64,000 bases of DNA from Gadus chalcogrammus (Eukaryota > Chordata > Actinopteri > Gadiformes > Gadidae). Positions 1 to 10,612 of this stretch are shown in pieces (positions within the stretch are counted from its first letter, which is position 1; each line of letters opens with the position of its first letter). The translations under genes and the position numbers were made by a program. Location of the stretch: the NCBI RefSeq assembly GCF_026213295.1, contig NC_079427.1:32367200-32431199 (forward strand). Reading direction: 5' to 3'. A model generated the notes under the pieces. The model saw only the letters and a program-made list of their open reading frames with translations. It had not been told where the DNA came from and made no database searches.

Positions 1-183
1 CAACCTACCTACCATTCGCTCTCTTTCTCCAGCAACCTACCTACCTCTCTCTCTCTCTCCAGCTACATAAACACCTACCTACCCAACGATACCTCTCTCT
101 CTCTCCCTCTCTTTCTCTCTCTCTCTCTCCAGCTACCTCTCTCTCTCCAGCTACCTACCTACCTCTCTCTCCAGCTACCTACC

Positions 184-217
<34 letters not shown>

Positions 218-262
218 GCTACCTACCTACCTACCTACCTCTCTCTCTCTCTCACCAGCAAC
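1..262. repeat. CTAC/CTCT minisatellite, left part
   Basis: The sequence alternates CTACCTAC runs with CTCTCTCT runs joined by CCAGCAAC or CCAGCTAC. It is the left part of the array that resumes at 1908; the hAT element at 263-1907 separates the two, and CCAGCAAC, a piece of the repeat unit, is the duplicated target site. No coding content. Confidence 0.9.
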
Positions 263-1907
263 CAGGGCTGTAGTGGTCAAATTAGAGGTGGGTAAACTGA
301 ATTTTTTGATCAGACCGACCTCGACACAACGCAACGCAACGCAAAGTGTTGCGACTCTGTAAGGCTAGCCTGGCTATATTCCATTATGTTATCAATTAAA
401 GTCATATTAAATCAATCAATGACAGTCAATGAATGTGTTTGTAGTTTATTCAAGTTATTCAAATTTCAACAGTAAAGAAAAGTATGTGTAGATTAAGAAC
501 TATCTATCTATGGCATGTGTGTATGTGTGTGTATTAGTATGCATGCTTTTCACAGTAGTACCCAGAGGGCCTCCTTGTCCTCCACGTCAGGTCCTGCCTT
601 GCAGGGGCGTGTTCTGGAGTTCATGGCTCCCCTGTGCTTCACCAGCCAGGACTTCACATACGTGTTGGATTGAACTTTGTGGTGGCTGAGTGGTGGGCCA
701 TTCAGTTGAATAAACATCAAGGACGACACTGTGACCAAGTGCAGACTGCATCTCAGGGGGCACACTATGATGTTCATTAAGCTGAACCCCCTCTCACACT
801 CAGCAGTGCTAACTGGAATGAGATGGTCGATATTCAGGAGTGGTGCAAGGTTTTCTGGAATGATGCTTGAGTTATCCTTAAAATCCCTATAGTCTTCAAG
901 AATTTTTCTGTCATCAAGTCTAAACCTTTGGGCAAGTTGTTTCAACTTGGATTCCCCTTACTGCTCCTCTAGGGAACAGGCCAGTTTGGTGGGAAAATAA
1001 CTTTAAAGAAAATAAATAATAAAATAAAAATATTTATAATATATAAAATACAAATATTTATAAATATTTATTTTTTTATTGGTTTAACTGCCAACCGCCC
1101 GAATTTAATTAAAATATATATTTTTGTCGCGTCATCCGCCCGATCCACGGTTCAGCCGCGGAGCCCACGGCTGCAACCGCCAACCTCGCATCTCCAAATT
1201 GAGGCTTTAACATAGCGACCAAGCTATAGCGAAGTTGATACGCCGAAACCGGAGTTTAATATGGATAGTAAAACTCTGAATGACTTTCACTCATTTTGAC
1301 GTGGGCAGTACACGGATAGCATGACTACGCATTGGCCAATCTGAATGCTCGTAGTCACTTAATAGTTCGTCAAGTAAAATTGATTTATAAATCACAAAAA
1401 CAACTCATGTGAATTGATCATCTTCAGTCTTACTTTGTACTTGAGGCCTTTTTCGGGCATCTGTTGGAGTGGGAGCACTCGAAGGTCTCTTCAAAAATCG
1501 CCTGATATCCATGGCTAATTAATGACAGGTAGGCAGGCATGATAATCCACAACGCGCAGGGCCATGTGTTTACATACTTCCTGTTTACATATTTTCCTGG
1601 ATCCTGATTGGTGTCGCTGCCGCAGCCGCAAGGCACTGATTGGAGGGTCACAGACCATAATAGCATAGGCCTAGCGCAGATGAAAATGATTCAGATTACA
1701 GCGTTTGTTTGTTCAACAATATGAAACCTAGTCTTAGGTGTTTTAAAATGATGCTGAATTTATTTCCGATTATTCCAACGGCAGAATACAAGGCACAGGG
1801 AACTTAGAGGTGCGTAAACGCTATTTAGAGGTGCGTAAACGCTATTTCCTAAATTCCAGAGGTGCGTAAACGGTGTTTACGTGCGTTTACCCTCCACTAC
1901 AGCCCTG
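263..1907 (-). mobile_element. hAT DNA transposon remnant with 8-bp TSD
   Basis: Both ends carry the same 14-bp inverted repeat, CAGGGCTGTAGTGG at 263-276 and its complement at 1894-1907. The element is flanked by a perfect 8-bp duplication, CCAGCAAC, at 255-262 and 1908-1915. Eight-base duplications and CAGGG-type ends are typical of hAT elements. Just inside the right end the motif AGGTGCGTAAACG occurs three times (about 1809-1875), and a related AGGTGGGTAAAC lies near the left end; such subterminal repeats are usual transposase-binding sites in hAT elements. Inside is one remnant of the transposase C-terminus on the minus strand (550-945), so the copy cannot move itself. Confidence 0.93.
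550..945 (-). pseudogene. hAT transposase C-terminal (dimerisation) fragment
   Basis: An open stretch of 131 codons encodes the hAT C-terminal dimerisation region. The recognisable core is STAECERGFSLMN (about residues 47-59), preceded by LNIDHLIPV, as in ZBED/KIAA1586-like transposases. In full elements this domain mediates transposase multimerisation in the nucleus. The N-terminal zinc finger and the RNase H-like catalytic core are absent from the 1.6-kb element, so this is the last exon of an internally deleted copy. The ATG at the start of the open stretch is incidental. The family call is solid, the subfamily is not. Confidence 0.8.
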
Positions 1908-2951
1908 CCAGCAACCTAAATACCTACATCTCTCTCTATCCCTCTCTTTCTCCAACAACCAAAATAACTACCTCTCTCTCTCTCTCCCGCAACCTACCTA
2001 CCTACCGCTCTCTCTCCTGCAACCTACCTACCTACCGCTCTCTCTCCCCCAACCTACCGCTCTCTCCAGCATCCTACCTACCTACCTCTCTCTCTCCAGT
2101 TACCTACCTACCTACCTACCTCTCTCTTTCTCCAGCAACCTACCTACCTCTCTTTCTCCAACAACCTACCTACCTCTCTCTCTCTTTCTCCAGCAACCTA
2201 CCTACCTCTCTCTCTTTCTCCAGCAACCTACCTACCGCTCTCTCCAGCAACCTACTTACCTACCGCACTCTCTCCAGCTATCTACCTACCTCTCTCTCTC
2301 TCCAGCTACCTACCTACCTACCTCTCTCTCTCAAACAACCTACCTACCTACCGCTCTCTCTCCAGCAACCTACCTACCTACCACTCTCTCCCGCAACCTA
2401 CCTACCTACCGCTCTCTCTCCAGCAACCTACCTACCTACCTCTCTCTCTCCAGCAATCTACCTACCTACCTCTCTCTCTCTCCAACAACCTAAATACCTA
2501 CCTCTCTCTCTCTCTCCAGCTACCTACCTACCTCTCTCTCTCTTTCTCCAGCAACCTACCTACCTCTCTCTTTCTCCAGCTACCTACCTACCTACCGCTC
2601 TCTCTCCAGCAACCTACCTACCTACCGCTCTCTCTCCCGCAACCTACCTACCTACTGCTCTCTCTCCCGCAACCTACCTACCTCTCTCTCTCCAGCAATC
2701 TACCTACCTACCTCTCTCTCCAGCAACCTACCTACCGCTCTCTCTCCCGTAACCTACCTACCTACCGCTCTCTCTCCCGCAACCTACCTACCTACCGCTC
2801 TCTCTGCAGCAACCTACCTACCTACCTACTGCTCTCTCTCCAGCAACCTACCTACCTACCACTCTCTCTCCCGCAACCTACCTACCTACCTACCGCTCTC
2901 TCTCCAGCAACCTACCTACCTACCGCTCTCTCTCCTACCAACCTACCTACC

Positions 2952-2984
<33 letters not shown>
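1908..2984. repeat. CTAC/CTCT minisatellite, right part (~30-bp unit)
   Basis: A long tandem array with a variable unit near 30 bp: CGCTCTCTCTCCAGCAAC followed by three CTAC. Units vary in the number of CT and CTAC steps and in one base (CCAGCAAC, CCCGCAAC, CCAGCTAC). It ends in a pure (CT)n run at about 2957-2983. Two long open frames through it are translations of the repeat, not genes. Confidence 0.92.
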
Positions 2985-2987
<3 letters not shown>

Positions 2988-3179
2988 ATCTTCACAAAAA
3001 ACAGTAACATTTAAAAACCTTTTAAAACGTGTACATTTTTGAATGCCAGCTAATGTCACAAATAGTGTAACAAAACATAAACGCAACGCAACAATGTGCA
3101 TTTACAAAAAGTATATCAAAATGAAAATCAACAATGTAAAAAGCAGCGTCAACTCTGCTTTTTAAGCTTAGATTTTCTT

Positions 3180-4841
3180 CCTCAAGAGTCGTTTTTTTTA
3201 GCCATGAACCAATGCAGAGCATTGCCCTCTAACAATGTCCATAAGCACCTTCTGAATTACCTGAAGTGTACCTAACGCCTCTGGGGTAGTCGATGTTGAG
3301 GGCAAAGAGCAGACCCATCAGCAGTGCCACAGCAGTTGGAAAATAACTGAGGCTTGGAAAGATGATTTCTTCCTCGAGGACCACTGCAAAACAGACCCGA
3401 TCATTAATCTGTTCCACCATATGGATACCCACTGCCATTCCCTTTGTCCAGTCCTCCTGCATCTGTGACCTACACGAAGTGGACGAATATGTCAAAAAAT
3501 ATGAACCTTTATTGATACCCATGGGGAAATACAGGTGTCATAGCAGCAACAGCAGTAAGCATGAAATACAGGATAGGTTAAACTCTCCTGTTTTGGAATA
3601 CTTAAAAAAAATTGGTGAAGGAACTTTTCTTTAATTGTAATATGATCTTGGTCAAGGAATACAAATTTAATGAGGGAAATTTTGAAACTGAATAACGGCA
3701 TACTATGCAACATTTAGGATAAAAGAAAGTAGAGTCACACATAAATAATCTTGAAAAGATTAAAAAAAATTGAAAAGATGGATATTGGACTAGAATAAAA
3801 TAAATAACTTTATAGAAGTATTCAAAAAGCATTCTAGTTCCAAATGGGAGTCTACAAGGGGTTTTGGAACTATTGCTCTATGATCTGTAACACATGGGCA
3901 TCATCAAATCTGATCCTCATAACCTCATCTGAATTAGAAAAATACTTTGACCTGACGTTCAGAGAACAGTGCTGGCCATCTTGCTCTTACGTCGGCCACA
4001 GGTGGCACATCGTCCACAATTTGTTTTCTCCATAAAGAAAAAGTGCTGGGCATCATTTATTTTATTTGCTGCCAATAAATTTTCCTCTTCTTCATTTCGG
4101 TGACCATCTCCGTTCTTTCCTCTTTGAGGGAACGTTGTGTTTTTCCCTCAGTGATGTCTGGCAGGAAATTGATTTCAGATTTTTGAGCTCTGGGCATGCA
4201 GCCAATCATAGCTTCTGTCTGAAGTTACCCTTTTTAAACTTCAAACTAGATTTCCAACAGTACCAACCACTGACCGACCCTGGTTCCCTCAGACATGGAT
4301 GTTTTTCGACGAGAGCTTGTGACACCAAATCATATTCCTCACGTGTTGGGTATGGGTTGTGGACATAGATGGCTTCTGCTATTTTATCCAAAATGTCAGA
4401 TTTTGTGTCTTTGGAGACGTCAAGAAGGGTTCCATCTTTATGGAAGGCTTCATTTCCGTGCCTCAACTTAAGTTCCACATCAAATGAAAAAATAGGGATG
4501 TGAAATGGCTGTGGCAGCTGACGAGAACGACTGGCAGAGGGGCTGTGGCTTTCCTCAAAGGATGTGGTTAGGCTTGCCGTGTCCAAGGTTGAGTCTGTGT
4601 GATAGGATTCAAGATTCTTGCTGTAGACTTTCAAAGTCACTTTGTCCTTAGGCAGCTTTGTCATGCAACTCAAGTTGCAAAGCTCATTAGCGAACTCTGG
4701 ATCTTGGAACTGCACCACCAAGTCACCTTCCAGTCCAAGCTTGTTTTTTAGCATCAAGTGAAGGCCAATAACAGTCTCTGGCATGTTGTCAATGGTTATC
4801 CTCCGGATGTCATCTTGGCTAAGGATGACGCGCAGCAACAT
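3180..4841 (-). pseudogene. SAMD3-like (sterile alpha motif domain 3-like) repetitive gene, decayed
   Basis: The N-terminal part, 4206-4841, is open for about 210 codons from an ATG at 4841 and begins MLLRVILSQDDIRR, followed by LGLEGDLVVQFQDPEF and GTLLDVSKDTKSDILDKIAEA, the signature of the SAMD3-like family that is greatly expanded in fish. It stops at TGA after GNFRQKL, but recognisable coding continues in shifting frames down to about 3860 (NFLPDITEGK, ARWPALFSERQVK). The C-terminal part at 3229-3510 reads MAVGIHMVEQINDR and VALLMGLLFALNIDYPRG, then suffers a one-base frameshift; the last recognisable residues are near 3200. Several stops and frameshifts show it is dead. Its function in any species is not known to me. 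Confidence 0.8.
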
Positions 4842-5195
4842 GGTGAATCCCAACTAATAAAAAAAGAAAAAAATTGTTACAGAAATGGTTGTGTCATGAT
4901 AAAATAGTAAAGGTACGCCTATGCATATCATACGATTGAAATCACATTTTCAATTGCACCTTTGCAGTTGAAGAGTGCACTGAAAAGTGTTGGATTTTTG
5001 TTCTGCCAGATTATGAATTAAATGTCTTATTTAATACCTAGGTAATACTGAAAATAGGTTTGATATTTTGGCAGCAGAACTTAAAGTGGAGTCAGTGATT
5101 CTGGAGAACACTTGTTGTCAAAATCAGTGAATATCTCAATATCACAAATCCAGTGGTAATACACAGCCTAGGCTCTGTAAACTGGCATGTCGAAC

Positions 5196-5460
5196 CTGAT
5201 AATGTAATAAATTCCTGATAATGTAATAACCCCGATAATGTAATAAAAATCTGCACTTGAGTCCATTGAAAAAGTAATAAAACCTGATAATGTAATAACT
5301 TCCTGATAATGTAATAAAGTGCATTTCCCAATAATGTAATACACTTTTAAGCAATAATGTCATAAAGTATTACATTAATGGGAGGTTATTATATTATCAG
5401 GTTAGCCTTCATTTCGCAAGTCCTGATGATGTAATAATTCCCCAATATTGTAATAATTTA
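5196..5460. repeat. Cluster of CCTGATAATGTAATAA motifs
   Basis: About ten copies of a GATAATGTAATAA core, mostly preceded by CC or CCT, lie in 265 bp at irregular spacing of roughly 20-40 bp. One copy near 5387-5401 is inverted (TTATATTATCAGG). Irregular spacing separates it from a simple satellite. Motif clusters like this are seen at subterminal regions of some DNA transposons, but I cannot assign it. Confidence 0.7.
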
Positions 5461-5754
5461 ACAGCAGACCACCCATTACTTGGGTTCAAGTGGTGATAGG
5501 CAACACTAGCTCAAGAGCTCTAGCGCCACCAACAGGTCAAAGTTTAATGTTAATTAACTTTTGACCCATTCATCCCTGAGCAGAAATGTTTTTCAGTAGC
5601 TAATATAACTAGTGTCACCCGTAGTAATGAAAAAAAAAGAAAAACTCTTATTCAGTCAGCTTATGCGAAAAGAAAGCTTTTTCTAATAGCTAAAAGTCAT
5701 TCAGGTCAGCTTCACTCATTTGTTTCTTCTGGAATGACATAAGCTTTTGATCTT

Positions 5755-5985
5755 CTCCCAGATGGCAATTGTCAGTTTTCAGCTATGGCTGACCAGTTAG
5801 CAAGCTTGGGAATATTTCGCTCATCCACCACTCTTAGACAGGAAATTGTATCTGATCTGGTGGCAAATCCTTTTGGTCTTGATGGCACACCTTTGTTAAA
5901 TTTTGTTACTTCAAAACTGGGATGACTACATTAATGGCATGGGTGAGTTGGGAACTTATGGAGATCAGATAACTCTCAAGCGAGC
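5755..5985 (+). pseudogene. OTU-type cysteine protease domain fragment
   Basis: The plus strand encodes PDGNCQFSAMADQLASLGIF and then TTLRQEIVSDLV. DGNC followed by an aromatic residue is the catalytic Asp-Gly-Asn-Cys box of OTU deubiquitinases. After LLNFVTSK a one-base shift is needed to continue with WDDYINGMGELGTYGDQITL, the second conserved OTU block. The C-terminal catalytic His is not visible. OTU domains occur both in host deubiquitinases and in TE-borne proteins of fish. Its closeness to the SAMD3-like and 7276-7984 fragments suggests a mobile source. It is one frameshifted exon-sized piece, so not functional. Confidence 0.72.
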
Positions 5986-6067
5986 TGCTCAAAAGCAGCG
6001 TCCCTAGCAACCTGACGTCGTTGAAACATGCGAGCAAGCCGATAAAATCTTCCTAATAACTATAAAA

Positions 6068-6341
6068 CTAAAGATCAGACACAATCACTGACTGAAGATT
6101 ATGCATGTAAAAAGTATATTTCTTGCTAGGAATGTTATTAGAAACACGTTTAACGGTGAATCGGTCCTAAAATATTGCATTTCCCATTCAGATAATAAAG
6201 ATTAATAAAGATCATACACATTCACTGACTGGAGATTATGCAAGGAAAAGGTATATTTCTCGCTAGAAATGTTATTAGAAACACCTTTAATGGTGTATCT
6301 GTCCTAAAATATTGCATTTCTCATTCAGATAATAAAGATTA
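6068..6341. repeat. Tandem duplication, period 137 bp
   Basis: Two adjacent copies, about 6068-6204 and 6205-6341, share GATCA-ACACA-TCACTGACTG, TATATTTCT, GTTATTAGAAACAC and CTAAAATATTGCATTTC in the same order with scattered substitutions. No coding content was seen. Confidence 0.8.
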
Positions 6342-6534
6342 ATATAAGCTACGTAACAATTTCACCAAATGCTAGGAGAACGTCTCGCCCCCTGTTGGTG
6401 CTATTCCTCCATTCATTTAGAATTGAGAAGAAAGCGTGTAGTCCTCACGCTTTCGTCAGGCAAAGCGTGACCCTGAACACGCCTTGCGATGTGGACCAAC
6501 GTGTCTATTACACGCCTTGGCGTGATACCGGGTT

Positions 6535-6597
<63 letters not shown>
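6535..6597. repeat. (GT)n microsatellite
   Basis: About 31 uninterrupted GT dinucleotides. Open frames crossing it (poly-Cys-Val or poly-Thr-His) are artefacts. Confidence 0.97.
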
Positions 6598-6599
<2 letters not shown>

Positions 6600-7106
6600 A
6601 CTGCCCAACCCCGCCCATCCTCTGGTTTTTAATAGTTCTGACTGAGTTTTCAAGAAGATTATGCAATACATATTACACCCCAACTGTTTCTGCGCTGGGT
6701 TTTGAAGTACCCAAGAGAACCGTGACCCGCGCCTTTGAGGTTTACACCCGCGACTCCGTTTTTAAAACCACCCGTGAAGCTTGCAACCCTGCATCACCGT
6801 CACCTTCGCCGTACTGGCAGTGATGGGAAGTTTCCAAATAATTATAATTCATGTATTGTATATAACCAGGAATTTATGTATTTTATAACCTTGTTGGTTG
6901 TTCAATAAAACGTATTCACGGCCAAGATACGTGTTTCAGACAAAATACGTTAAATTAAATGTTCCCCGAAGGCAAATATGCCTTAATGACAATAATGTGC
7001 TATAGGCCTACGTTGACATTCAACATATCTGGGATACGTTTCAACCAAACATAATCCTAGAAGTAAATAAATGGCAAAAAATAGGCTGAGAACGAACGTA
7101 TTTGCG

Positions 7107-7212
7107 ATACGTTCAATAAAACGTAATCACGGACAAAATACGTTTTTTGCCAAACGTAATTAAGAATGCCGAATAGTTCTCTGGGAACGTAATTTTGATG
7201 AGACAGGGTTGC
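7107..7212 (-). repeat. Dispersed repeat, copy in minus orientation
   Basis: This segment (GTTCAATAAAACGTAATCAC ... TAGTTCTCTGGGAACGT) is the reverse complement, with few mismatches, of 19286-19387. A partial third copy with the same AATAAAACGTATTCACGGCC start lies near 6900-6960. Boundaries and family are unknown. Confidence 0.75.
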
Positions 7213-7275
7213 TGGGTTAGTTCAGGGTTAATGCACAATTATAATTATCCACAAGACAACCAGCAAAATATTACC

Positions 7276-7984
7276 TCAGTGCAGTAAGGATGCCTTGGGA
7301 GAAACCAGGTGTCTTCCTTGCACGCTGTAGGCTGACAGGGGCGCGTAGTGGTTCAGCTCTGCAGGTTCGACCACAGCAAGTTGGAGATCATCAGTGCTGC
7401 AAACTTCAAAACATCTAAAGTGGTCCAGGTACTAGGTAGAGAAAGGTTGAAGAATAAAGGATGCCTTGTTGTCCACTACCACAATGTACAGGATTTGACA
7501 GAAATCAACATACATTCCCTTAACATATTTTGTCTAAAGGCTGTTATGGCAGTGATACAGTGGTCAGATGACTGAATTTGTGCTGAATAGCTTGTTCGAC
7601 TAAGGTTGACAGATTTTCTAGGGAACTGTATGTTGCTCTTTCCACTTCCACTGCTGGCTTTTACAGGCATGGCATGTCAAAAAAGTATGCCAACATAAGT
7701 TGGTGTTTGTTGGCCAAGGACAAAACAATGTTCTTAAAGTTATTTAGAACCCGGGCAGGTTTTTTGAAGCTATGTTTAGCTTCAAAGCAAAATGTCCAGA
7801 AGCCCACCACGGGTCCAAAGCAACGAATTAGACCTGGATAATGTTCAAAGAAATTATGTTTGGGTTTGAGTTTCACATCAGGAAACACTTCTATTAAAAG
7901 TTTCCTATGTTCAAAGATCTTTGCTTCCAAGTAAGAGAGGCTTTCTTCTGTGAAACTGGACGATACCAAGATTTCAACAATCAT
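7276..7984 (-). pseudogene. C-terminal part of a repetitive fish gene with LKPKHxFxEHYP motif
   Basis: On the minus strand, 7664-7984 is open and reads SYLEAKIFEHRKLL, then LKPKHNFFEHYPGLIRCFGP and FEAKHSFKKPARVLNNFKN, then LANKHQLMLAYF. This is a protein family found in many near-identical copies in fish genomes. An in-frame TAA near 7661 interrupts it, after which PAVEVERATYSSLENLSTLV continues the family. Further down, AVVEPAELNHYAPLSAYSVQ and LVSPKASLLH end at a TGA at 7276-7278, where intact relatives also stop. At least one stop and a frame change in the middle show it is decayed. Its biochemical role is unknown to me; the copy number suggests it is mobile. Confidence 0.72.
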
Positions 7985-8287
7985 GCATCAAGCCTGCACG
8001 ATTCAAGCCTTCACTTTTACCGGGAGTACACCCGGATGTAGCAAGCACCTAGCCACTAGCCATATAAATGGGGGTCCCCACACAAACGCCTGATATATAT
8101 AACAATCATATTTCTACTCGATTAATTATTTTGGCGCAAGTGTAACAAGAAATAAACATTAAGTGACCATAGATATATATACTGACAAGAGATCATCTGA
8201 GCTGCCCTGTTCAGTGGCACATATGCGGCAATGCCGCTGGCATCTTGCCGCATGGTAACCACCCACCTGAATGAATGAACGTCCGAT

Positions 8288-10348
8288 GTATGGAATCAGA
8301 TTCCTGCCATAATTCAAACCTGAAAAAAAAGTTTCAAAGGCTTGTAAGTCTGGGTTTGAAAACTCAACACCTTGTAAAAAAGGTTTTGCAACACTGAAAA
8401 AAGAGATTATAACCTGAAAAAAAATAAAACTAAAATTCAAACATCTGTAAACATGATTTTGTGTTCTATTTTATCTTCTTCATCATTTTCACCAACACAT
8501 TTTCAAAGTTCAAACAATTTCACCAGCGCATTTGCAGAGTTTCAAATCTGGCACTGTTCTACCAGTGTATTTAATTGTTGCCCGGTTTTGAAACCTTGTA
8601 AATGGGATTCTGCAAACGGGTGTTCATACATTGAGAAATACGTTTTGAAAGGTTGAATATTTAGTTTTAAAAACTTGTAAAGGTGTACGTTTACGACATT
8701 GCAACGTAAATTTTCAGAACTGACTTTTCAGCACTGACTTTTCAGAGATTTGACCACACAGGCGCAAGCTTTGAGTCACGTGAATATTGGCAGTGTTCTG
8801 ACGCCACTCGTTTTGAAACTCCTGACAGTCGAATCTGAAAAAAAAAAACGTTCCTGGGGGCGGGACCATTTAGCTCTAAACCTATTGGTTGCTCTCGGCT
8901 GACGTACATTCCAATCACATGTGCCGTTCACCGGGCTGTGCGTGATTGACAGTGCTCTGCCGATGACACGAATAACAAGCGACTTTCGAGGTTGATTTTG
9001 ATTTCCATTTTCTGGAACCATGGCTGTTTCCCAAAGTGAAGGCTGCAGCCTTGCTAGGACGCGTCCTTGCTAGTCGCGTCCAATGGAGATGAGACTCTAG
9101 CTGTGTTCGAAATCGTTCCCTATCATGGATGTAGTGCACTAAATAGGGTGCACACCATTTTGTAGGGTGTTCGAATTCTCAGTGGTCCACTATATAGTGG
9201 ACTTAAAATAGGGTACATACGATGTTCCCTACATGTTACTCCCGTATAACACAATGCAATGCGGTTGTATTTTTCCAGGGGAGAAGAAGAATCTGAATAA
9301 CTGCGAAAACGAATACATTTAATGATGGAGTCTCCGGCTTGTGTTTAGAAATGTCAACAATTTGTTTGGGATTTAACATTCAAAATTAATTTAAAAAAAC
9401 TTGAACAAGGAAATGTAACATTCAACATCAATACAACCTCCAGCCCGGTTTGTTTAGATGATGTCGGCGCATCACGTCACACAAATACCAGGTGCATTTA
9501 CTGACGCAAATGACGTTTAGAAATGTTGGGCGTAGTGTCCGAATTCTCGTTCCCTATTCCCTATATAGTGCACTATATCATGTACACTATATAGGGAATA
9601 GGGAACGAGTGTATAGGGAACGATTTCGAACACAGCTTCTGGTTCCAGAAAAAGGAAATCAAAATCAACCGCGAAAGTCGCTTGTTATTCGTGTCATCGG
9701 CAGAGCACTGTCAATCACGCACAGCCCGGTGAACGGCACATGTGATTGGAATGTACGTCAGCCGAGAGCAACCAATAGGTTTAGAGCTAAATGGTCCCGC
9801 CCCCAGGAACGTTTTTTTTTTTTCAGATTCGACTGTCAGGAGATTCAAAACGAGTGGTGTCAGAACACTGCCAATATTCACGTGACTCAAAGCTTGCGCC
9901 TGTGTGGTCAAATCGCTGAAAAGTCAGTTCTGAAAAAATACGTTGCAATGTCGTAAACGTACACCTTTACAAGTTTTTAAAACTAAATATTCAACCTTTC
10001 AAAACGTATTTCTCAATGTATGAACACCCGTTTGCAGAATCCCATTTACAAGGTTTCAAAACCGGGCAACAATGAAATACACTGTTAGAACAGTGCCAGA
10101 TTTGAAACTCTGGTGAAATTGTTTGAACTTTGAAAATGTGTTGGTGAAAATGATGAAGAAGATAAAATAGAACACAAAATCATGTTTACAGATGTTTGAA
10201 TTTTAGTTTTATTTTTTTTCAGGTTATAATCTCTTTTTTCAGCGTTGCAAAACCTTCTTTACAAGGTGTTGAGTTTTCAAACCCAGACTTACAAGCCTTT
10301 GAAACTTTTTTTTCAGGTTTGAATTATGGCAGGAATCTGACTCCATAC
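8288..10348. mobile_element. 2-kb palindromic (foldback-type) element
   Basis: The left arm 8288-9019 and right arm 9640-10348 are inverted copies of each other. They start GTATGGA and share every landmark: the repeated CTTGTAA and CTGAAAAA motifs, the GGGGGCGGGACCATTTAGC block and the AACAAGCGACTTTCG block. Arms differ by scattered substitutions and two short indels (about 11 and 14 bp). Both sides are flanked by CGAT (8284-8287 and 10349-10352), a possible 4-bp target duplication. The mirrored open frames in the arms are artefacts of the inversion. Arms longer than 700 bp with no transposase fit a non-autonomous foldback DNA element. The superfamily is undecided. Confidence 0.85.
9099..9637. 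mobile_element. MITE-like palindromic element nested in the palindrome
   Basis: It begins AGCTGTGTTCGAAATCG and ends with the complement, CGATTTCGAACACAGCT. Subterminal TAGTGCACTA and TATAGGGAA motifs sit in both halves. It lies in the loop of the larger palindrome, next to the right arm. No flanking direct repeat of useful length was seen. The sequence between 9020 and 9098 belongs to neither. Confidence 0.75.
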
Positions 10349-10612
10349 CGATGGGGCAGAGGTCCATTCACGTCTAAAAGTCCCCTTATTTTAAGCCAAT
10401 CTTTGAGCGGGTTGGGTCAAATGTGTGTTTGTGGAAATGATAGTAAAAAAATTAAAACACTAATTATTTTACCATCAACACAGGTCTGACGTGTGTCAGA
10501 AACCAACCCGCTTGAAGATTGTGTTGAAGATTAGTTAAACCTTTGAACGAAGGTTAACGGTTAAACATTGAATGGGCGGACGGCTCTGCTGTCCGAGAAG
10601 TTGCGTCTGGTG

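Noticed and set aside
1862..2752. Long overlapping open frames of 296 and 206 codons
   Set aside because: They are translations of the CTAC/CTCT minisatellite (Tyr-Leu-Pro-Ser repeats) and have no stop only because the repeat lacks one.
6395..6823. Frame of 142 codons over a GT repeat
   Set aside because: Its centre is a Cys-Val run from (GT)n. The flanks have peptide-like stretches but no motif I could name.
7330..7380. tRNA-like GTGGTTCAG ... GGTTCGA sequence
   Set aside because: It is the reverse complement of the C-terminal coding part of the 7276-7984 gene, and no cloverleaf stems could be placed.
8159..8440. A conserved protein seen twice (8159-8440 minus and 10196-10489 plus)
   Set aside because: The similarity is due to the inverted arms of the 2-kb palindrome, not to a gene pair; no domain is visible.
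10196..10348. Foldback arms as a Helitron end
   Set aside because: Long symmetric inverted arms and no 5'-TC/CTRR-3' with a terminal hairpin; this does not fit a Helitron.
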